Shown in pieces: positions 38,825-42,613 of a DNA stretch of 42,613 bases (its first letter is position 1; every line of letters begins with the position of its first letter). The stretch lies in IMG/VR virus record IMGVR_UViG_3300033145_001808, positions 1-42,613 of that record. One strand, given 5' to 3'. Source of the DNA: a virus. A model generated the notes under the pieces. That model saw only the letters and a program-made list of their open reading frames with translations, was not told the origin of the DNA and searched no databases. A program made the position numbers and the translations under genes.

Positions 38825-38996
38825 GTCCTTTAATTATATTTTCAATTATGTCCGCAATTTCTCCAAAGTCAGCTTCTCCATACGCCATTGAATCACCTAG
38901 AACTTGTCTCTGCATGTTCTCTGCGTGCATACCTATTGCATAAATTAGCTGTATAGAGATTTTACCAAACATTATTATAGTTTCTTCTTTATTCAT
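38802..38996 (-). CDS. Small hypothetical protein
   Basis: 64 residues: IIMFGKISIQLIYAIGMHAE, then YGEADFGEIADIIENIIKGL. Helical and acidic at the C-terminus; no family recognised. AGGAGGAGAAGG precedes the ATG. Confidence 0.65.
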   Translation of the reverse strand: MNKEETIIMFGKISIQLIYAIGMHAENMQRQVLGDSMAYGEADFGEIADIIENIIKGLDDDSKT

Positions 38997-39103
38997 CCTT
39001 CTCCTCCTATCTTCCCGCTCCCATCACACTCAGTGCAGGGGTCGCTGGTCTCGTAGAGTTCTACCGTCAAAATCAGACCAATCTCCTCTCCATCCACTGC
39101 CAT
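38993..39103 (-). CDS. Tiny CxxCxGSGK zinc-knuckle protein
   Basis: 36 residues ending TSDPCTECDGSGKIGGEG. The CxxCxGxGK motif is the half-repeat of DnaJ-type zinc fingers and is common in tiny phage proteins. The ATGA overlap with the next gene supports expression. It overlaps a different small frame (39030-39152), and its own start signal is weak. Confidence 0.45.
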   Translation of the reverse strand: MAVDGEEIGLILTVELYETSDPCTECDGSGKIGGEG

Positions 39104-39152
39104 AGGCTGTCATTTCTCTCAAAACAATCTCTAAAACTTTTTCTGCTTTCAT
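39030..39152 (-). CDS. Small hypothetical protein, 40 residues
   Basis: MKAEKVLEIVLREMTAYGSG, then WRGDWSDFDGRTLRDQ and a short tail. AAAGGGGGAGAAG gives it a good start signal, immediately after tRNA-like element 3. It shares DNA with the CxxCxGSGK frame, and one of the two may be an earlier full gene cut short by an indel. Confidence 0.5.
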   Translation of the reverse strand: MKAEKVLEIVLREMTAYGSGWRGDWSDFDGRTLRDQRPLH

Positions 39153-39177
39153 CTTCTCCCCCTTTTATTACTACCTC

Positions 39178-39309
39178 GCCTCCCCGGCAGGATTCACACC
39201 TGCAAGACTCATTATCAAGAGCAGTCAATCGCTTGCTGGCCTTTATGTCTTTAGCCTGCAATAGCTGCTTAACATTGTAACCACGAGGCTACCATGCCAC
39301 GGAGGAGGC
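39178..39309 (-). ncRNA. tRNA-like structured element 3
   Basis: GCCTCCTCCG (39309-39300) pairs with CGGGGAGGC (39186-39178), with one G-U pair and one bulge. UG and a GGC-ATGGTA-GCC hairpin follow the 5' arm. GCAGG-TGTGAAT-CCTGC (39103-end side, 39187-39203) abuts the 3' arm. The outer and T-like stems differ in sequence from elements 1 and 2 but keep pairing. The 3' arm could also encode CRCESCRGGE in a TTG-started frame (39261-39073), which I consider less likely. Confidence 0.55.
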
Positions 39310-39320
39310 GGATTATTTTG

Positions 39321-39587
39321 TTACATTGGAGAAGCAGCAATATTATAGCCTGCCATTTTATGTTCTTTAGTTAATTCTCCATCCACAATATCTTGGAAAT
39401 GAGCAGCAATATTCCAGATTTTGTAAGCGGGAAATATAAACTGTCTTAAAAGTTTCCCATTTTTTCTAACTTCTATAAGCGCATCACCTTTTGAATCTTC
39501 TGTATCCACAAGATACCACGCCTTCACATTGAAGCCCCTATCGTTTTTATTAAATTCAGGCTTCTCTTTCTCTTTTTCTCTATCCAT
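39321..39587 (-). CDS. Small hypothetical phage protein
   Basis: 88 residues: a charged N-terminus, then GFNVKAWYLVDTEDSKGDAL, IEVRKNGKLLRQFIFPAYKI and WNIAAHFQDIVDGEL. A small beta-alpha protein with no named family. AAAAGGAG precedes the ATG. Confidence 0.7.
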   Translation of the reverse strand: MDREKEKEKPEFNKNDRGFNVKAWYLVDTEDSKGDALIEVRKNGKLLRQFIFPAYKIWNIAAHFQDIVDGELTKEHKMAGYNIAASPM

Positions 39588-39669
39588 CTTTTTCTCCTTT
39601 TATTATTGTCTCCCCCGTCCCGCCAGCTCCGCATAAATTGCACTCATCCCACCCGAATAATCGGTGCAT
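39580..39669 (-). CDS. Tiny CxxCxGxG zinc-knuckle peptide
   Basis: 29 residues: MHRLFGWDECNLCGAGGTGE followed by a short charged tail, ending in an overlap with the next gene. The CNLCGAGGTG motif parallels the CTECDGSGK protein downstream. A weak AAGGG lies upstream. It is nested within tRNA-like element 4, so peptide and RNA readings compete. Confidence 0.4.
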   Translation of the reverse strand: MHRLFGWDECNLCGAGGTGETIIKGEKDG

Positions 39670-39715
39670 ACTGTTACCCTTCCCCTTAGCGTTTCTCGAA
39701 CGCCACGGAGGAGGC
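39608..39715 (-). ncRNA. tRNA-like structured element 4
   Basis: The 5' arm and its flank are identical to element 3 over 23 bases (39297-39319 and 39703-39725). GCCTCCTCCG pairs with CGGGGGAGAC in nine of ten positions. The D-like hairpin GCGTTCGAGAAACGC (39689-39703) is nearly that of element 2. No T-arm-like hairpin is present at the 3' side, so this is a partial or decayed member. Confidence 0.45.
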
Positions 39716-39723
39716 GGATTATT

Positions 39724-39876
39724 TCAGTGGCCATATTGTTTGTATATAAAATCTACGTAATTCTTGGATAGATCGTTAACTTTCTTAATTACTTCATTCA
39801 ATTTCTCAGCAACCTCTGTAACCGAGCTACTAATAGGCCATTCAGATGTATCTATTTCCTCAATTTCTTTAGTCAT
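39724..39876 (-). CDS. Small hypothetical protein, 50 residues
   Basis: MTKEIEEIDTSEWPISSSVT, then EVAEKLNEVIKKVNDLSKNY and VDFIYKQYGH: an acidic start followed by one long amphipathic helix, as in small coiled-coil or anti-type proteins. A perfect AAGGAGGG lies before the ATG. Not recognised. Confidence 0.7.
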   Translation of the reverse strand: MTKEIEEIDTSEWPISSSVTEVAEKLNEVIKKVNDLSKNYVDFIYKQYGH

Positions 39877-39900
39877 TTATCCCTCCTTCAAAATTATTCC

Positions 39901-40045
39901 TCCCGCCCTGCCCCGAAACTAGGACTTAGTTGGCGTGCCTAGCGCTTTCGCTTTTTCTTCAAGGGTCCATGCATCCTCTAGAACATCTAGACGCCACATC
40001 TAGAGACTATACGGATAACACATTGGGTTTTGCCCCAGGGCGGAA
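39901..40045 (-). ncRNA. Structured intergenic element 5
   Basis: TTCCGCCCTG (40045-40036) pairs over ten positions with CAGGGCGGGA (39910-39901); one pair is G-U in minus-strand RNA and would be a C-A mismatch on the other strand. Inside are GGG-CAAAA-CCC, TCTAGA-TGTGGCG-TCTAGA and AACTA-AGTCC-TAGTT hairpins. It lies between genes 40141-40377 and 39724-39876 and contains no good frame. Confidence 0.5.
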
Positions 40046-40056
40046 GATTATTGCGT

Positions 40057-40126
40057 CCCGTCCTACCGTTAGACTCGTTGCTTCAGAGCTCTTGGAGGTC
40101 AAGTCTAGTTTCACCAGTAGGACGGG
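40057..40126 (-). ncRNA. Long hairpin element 6
   Basis: CCCGTCCTACTG (40126-40115) pairs with CGGTAGGACGGG (40068-40057) over 12 positions. TAGACTTG pairs with CGAGTCTA inside. Each stem has one G-U pair that exists only in minus-strand RNA. It is followed by element 5 without a U-tract, so it is not a simple terminator. Confidence 0.55.
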
Positions 40127-40140
40127 GCTCCCCACCTTTT

Positions 40141-40377
40141 TCATATATCCACCCAGTATCCTAACATCTTGATAAGGCTTTTCTCTTTTTTCTTATTTTT
40201 CTTAGGTAAAACTTTCGCTTCTGGGGTAGTTTGTTTGGGCACTAAGTCGGCTCTTTCTCTGGCGCTAACTTGCCAGCCTCTTTTTCTATAATAGCCGAGC
40301 TTCTTCTTAGCCTTGAGGTCGCCAGGCTCAACTACTAAGGTGCTGGTGTAGCCGTTTTTTCTAAGTTTATAAATCAA
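40141..40377 (-). CDS. Small basic hypothetical protein
   Basis: 78 residues: YKLRKNGYTSTLVVEPGDLK, KLGYYRKRGWQVSARERADL and a lysine-rich C-terminus (KKNKKKEKSLIK). The start is TTG 40377, overlapping the previous stop, with GGGAGA upstream. Unknown; probably nucleic-acid or protein binding. Confidence 0.65.
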   Translation of the reverse strand: MIYKLRKNGYTSTLVVEPGDLKAKKKLGYYRKRGWQVSARERADLVPKQTTPEAKVLPKKNKKKEKSLIKMLGYWVDI

Positions 40378-40604
40378 TTACTATCTCCCAGAATAATAAC
40401 CCCTTCGTCAAACAATCCTGGCTGCTTATTAACTTTGAAGATTTCCTCGTCATTCTCCATCTCAATCTGCTCCAAGTCCACAAATAGATGGGTCGGCTTG
40501 CCTAGTGGAATTTGGATGATCCTCTTATCTCTGCCCAGAAGTGACTTAAAACGGCAACTCTCTAGCTCATGTCCCTTCTTTTTCTCCTGATGTATAAATA
40601 CCAT
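40374..40604 (-). CDS. Small hypothetical protein
   Basis: 76 residues: MVFIHQEKKKGHELESCRFK, then IIQIPLGKPTHLFVDLEQIE and LFDEGVIILGDSN. Beta-rich and acidic at the end. GAGGAGA precedes ATG 40604. No family recognised. Confidence 0.65.
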   Translation of the reverse strand: MVFIHQEKKKGHELESCRFKSLLGRDKRIIQIPLGKPTHLFVDLEQIEMENDEEIFKVNKQPGLFDEGVIILGDSN

Positions 40605-40605
40605 C

Positions 40606-40839
40606 TTATTTCTCCTCTCTCATAATCTCTTTCTCCGTAACCTCTCCCATAATCTCTTTCTCCATAACCTCTCTCAAGTATAGCTTTCGTATTAACTTCT
40701 GAAATTCCTCTTTGGTTGGATTTCCATCGCTAAAATTTACTCCATGAAAGACAGCGCGGAAAATCCTATCCCCTCGCTTCGATAATGACAGAGCATACTG
40801 TAGTTCATTCAGCCAATTTAACTCTTTAGCTACTAACAT
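40606..40839 (-). CDS. Small hypothetical protein
   Basis: 77 residues: LVAKELNWLNELQYALSLSK, then FRAVFHGVNFSDGNPTKEEF. The acidic tail repeats the phrase EKEIMGEVTEKEIMREEK, from a short DNA duplication near 40620-40665. GGAGGCTGAAG precedes the ATG. Confidence 0.65.
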   Translation of the reverse strand: MLVAKELNWLNELQYALSLSKRGDRIFRAVFHGVNFSDGNPTKEEFQKLIRKLYLREVMEKEIMGEVTEKEIMREEK

Positions 40840-40841
40840 CT

Positions 40842-41702
40842 TCAGCCTCCTTTTTGTTTGGCTATTTCCATATTAAGCCATTCAGCCATAATCTTTATCC
40901 CTTTCTCCATCTCCTCGTTGGTAAGGTAGGTTGAACTCGGCACTTCGAACTCTTTATCCAGCCAGTTTCTATAATCGTTTTCGACCTCCTCACCGCCTAT
41001 TATATCCTTATCGTTCCAGTAGCCTATCTTAACTAGCTGGCTCCTGAGACCGTGGAAGGTCTTTCTGAGAGCGGCTCGCTGTGGGGATTCCTCTGGCAAT
41101 TCTGCCTGGGAAATCTCATTAGATTCCTCGCTCTTCAGCTCCTGATCTTTTTTCTTTATTTCAATCTCAGCCATAATCCAAGCGAACCAGCTATCGGCTT
41201 CCTTCTGAGTCATCTTATTCCATTTCCTGCCACTCTCAATCAATGACTTAGCCAAGGCGGATTTGGTAATGATTTTCTGCTCTTTGTCTTTCCGATGATC
41301 CCAATATTGTCGTTCATCTTCTTTAGGACTAGACTCGCCCATTCCACCTTGAGATGGTTTTTCAGTATCTAAAAGCTTTACTTTCCCCCGACTTAGTTTC
41401 CTCTGGGTCTCATTGTTCTTATCTTGATATACTGTTCCTTTAGCTCCCTCAACCATAACTTGCCTGCCTTTTGCCGAAGTGGGGATAGTCTCGTCTTCAG
41501 AGCCAGCCGTGAAGTCCAAGCCGATCTTTCCGGTAGTGTCTTTGATTACGATAAACTGCGACCAGAAAGTTCCCTTCTGTCCTTTGACTTCCCGGGGTTT
41601 GAGAATAAAGTCAATGGTAGCTTCCAGATGTTCAATTACTTGGCCCACAAACCATTTCTGATCGAGATTTAACAGTTCCTTAATGGTTATTTTCTCAGCC
41701 AT
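40842..41702 (-). CDS. OB-fold DNA-binding protein
   Basis: 286 residues from ATG 41702 behind AAAGGAGG. Residues about 15-115 (WFVGQVIEHLEATIDFILKP, GTFWSQFIVIKDTTGKIGLD, RQVMVEGAKGTVYQDKNNET) form a probable OB-fold with a charged linker. The C-terminal part (LRKTFHGLRSQLVKIGYWND, YLTNEEMEKGIKIMAEWLN) is helical. It follows a RecB/Cas4-like nuclease, so a single-strand DNA-binding or recombination role is likely. Confidence 0.65.
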   Translation of the reverse strand: MAEKITIKELLNLDQKWFVGQVIEHLEATIDFILKPREVKGQKGTFWSQFIVIKDTTGKIGLDFTAGSEDETIPTSAKGRQVMVEGAKGTVYQDKNNETQRKLSRGKVKLLDTEKPSQGGMGESSPKEDERQYWDHRKDKEQKIITKSALAKSLIESGRKWNKMTQKEADSWFAWIMAEIEIKKKDQELKSEESNEISQAELPEESPQRAALRKTFHGLRSQLVKIGYWNDKDIIGGEEVENDYRNWLDKEFEVPSSTYLTNEEMEKGIKIMAEWLNMEIAKQKGG

Positions 41703-41716
41703 AATATTTCCTCCTT

Positions 41717-42376
41717 TTAGCAAGCTTTCATCTTTCTTCTAAGCTTATAAATAGATAAACAGTGAAGAAATACACTCTTTTCATATTCTAGATCTCCGGC
41801 GAGTTTATCGAAAAACTCCTCATCCTCACTCCTACCAATATTGAGTATTCTTGCCTCATCTACTTTGTATTTATTTTCTTCCAAAAGTAGTTTATATGCG
41901 GCAAGTTGGAACATATAGTCGTCATATATAGCCTTTCCGGTTTTATAGTCTACTAAAAGGTTTCTTCCGTTTAGCTTCGCTAAACAGTCAATTGTCCCCC
42001 CGAATCCGTATCGTTCACTTATTAATGGGTGCTCTACCAGGATAGGTTTGAGGGGGTGGTCTTTTTCCCAGTTGAAATAGCTCAGGACGCAGTTCTCCGC
42101 TTGGTCTATCTGTTGTTTTGAATACTCTTCCGTTTCCGGTTCCTCGCCTTTCAAGTAGGCCATGATCATTGTGTGCGCTAAACTGCCGATGTCCGCTTTG
42201 TCGTCCCGATACTTCCTATAATCAATGTTCCGCCTGCCAAGATCCCAGGCCCAATGTATCAAGGCGGGCTTTGCCAGTACCGAGCCGATAATGGTGGTCA
42301 CGCCAGGGACTAGCGTACCATCCTGGAGTCTGTACTGGATGTGGGCTCTTGTTTTACTAGCTCCCTTCACTGGCAT
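41717..42376 (-). CDS. RecB/Cas4-like PD-(D/E)XK exonuclease
   Basis: 219 residues. The order of motifs is that of the PDDEXK_1/Cas4-RecB group: His68 in GSLAHTMI, Glu115 in LVEHP, Asp130 in GGTIDCLAK, Asp143-Tyr-Lys145 in LVDYKTGK and Gln157-x3-Tyr161 (QLAAY). There is no cluster of four cysteines, so it lacks the Cas4 iron-sulfur cluster. It probably processes DNA ends for recombination with the OB-fold protein. AAAGGAGG precedes the ATG. Confidence 0.85.
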   Translation of the reverse strand: MPVKGASKTRAHIQYRLQDGTLVPGVTTIIGSVLAKPALIHWAWDLGRRNIDYRKYRDDKADIGSLAHTMIMAYLKGEEPETEEYSKQQIDQAENCVLSYFNWEKDHPLKPILVEHPLISERYGFGGTIDCLAKLNGRNLLVDYKTGKAIYDDYMFQLAAYKLLLEENKYKVDEARILNIGRSEDEEFFDKLAGDLEYEKSVFLHCLSIYKLRRKMKAC

Positions 42377-42613
42377 GGTTTCCTCCTTTTGAAAATTTTC
42401 CTAAACTGAGATTTCTGATATGTACAGGATTTCCATTCAGTTTCATTAAGGCACTCAAAAACGTCTTTCTTCCGTCCTATTAGGTCACAAAACTGCACAT
42501 TTATTATATTGCCACTAGGATCAGTATGGCGGAAAAAGATATAGTCTTGGTCTCCACCGAGATCTCTATAATTAACAGCCTCATTAAATCTTCTGTCAAT
42601 TTTAGATGGATCA
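42367..42613 (-). CDS. Partial small phage protein at the right edge
   Basis: The last 81 codons of a minus-strand gene whose start lies outside the window: DYIFFRHTDPSGNIINVQFC, then LIGRKKDVFECLNETEWKSC and a basic end. The FxxRDPxGNxxxVQFC-like sequence and lone cysteines are seen in small phage proteins beside recombination nucleases. It overlaps the nuclease start by ten bases. Confidence 0.65.
   Translation of the reverse strand, partial: DPSKIDRRFNEAVNYRDLGGDQDYIFFRHTDPSGNIINVQFCDLIGRKKDVFECLNETEWKSCTYQKSQFRKIFKRRKPCQ

Noticed and set aside
39073-39261. 62-residue protein with CRCESCRGGE
   Set aside because: Its start is a TTG inside tRNA-like element 3 with no ribosome binding site, and it overlaps a better-signalled small gene.

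Overview
The window is most of the genome of a tailed double-stranded DNA phage or prophage. The virion would be a siphovirus: HK97-fold capsid, long tape measure protein, no sheath. All genes read on the minus strand except one HNH endonuclease at 26632-27264. Both window edges cut genes, so the genome continues on both sides. Strong AGGAGG-type ribosome binding sites, frequent TTG/GTG starts and a SleB-type wall hydrolase point to a peptidoglycan-walled bacterial host, possibly Firmicutes-like. No host gene, integrase, repressor or attachment site was seen, so lysogeny cannot be judged.

Read in transcription order (right to left), 42613-34998 is an early or accessory block. It holds a RecB/Cas4-like nuclease, an OB-fold protein, an HNH-containing replication-initiator-like protein that appears to start at an ATC codon, an HTH protein, a PD-(D/E)XK nuclease and many very small proteins. 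Several gaps between these small genes are filled by folded elements with tRNA-like ends. A Rho-independent terminator at 34656-34706 closes this block. Next come packaging and head genes (34364-24174): SEC-C protein, small HNH protein, terminase subunits, a portal-MuF fusion, an HK97 protease with a long C-terminal extension, and the capsid protein. Two HNH endonucleases have inserted here.

The neck and tail follow (24126-6412): connector, head closure, gp10-like protein, tail terminator, tail tube, tail chaperones with an A_AAA_AAC -1 frameshift site, a 1266-residue tape measure, a large baseplate protein with carbohydrate-binding domains, and a zinc-ribbon fibre protein. A glycosyltransferase/methyltransferase pair and a broken HNH remnant interrupt the neck genes.

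The most unusual locus is 6405-2915. Two paralogous proteins end in about 19 tetrapeptide repeats each (small-small-[Y/V/H]-[N/D/K]). They are followed at once by two different radical SAM enzymes, one with a SPASM-like cysteine cluster. This looks like a phage-borne peptide-modification cassette acting on fibre-like substrates, reminiscent in layout of two-radical-SAM repeat systems such as His-Xaa-Ser. A membrane-anchored barrel-like protein, a holin candidate and the SleB hydrolase then form the probable lysis region (2418-682).
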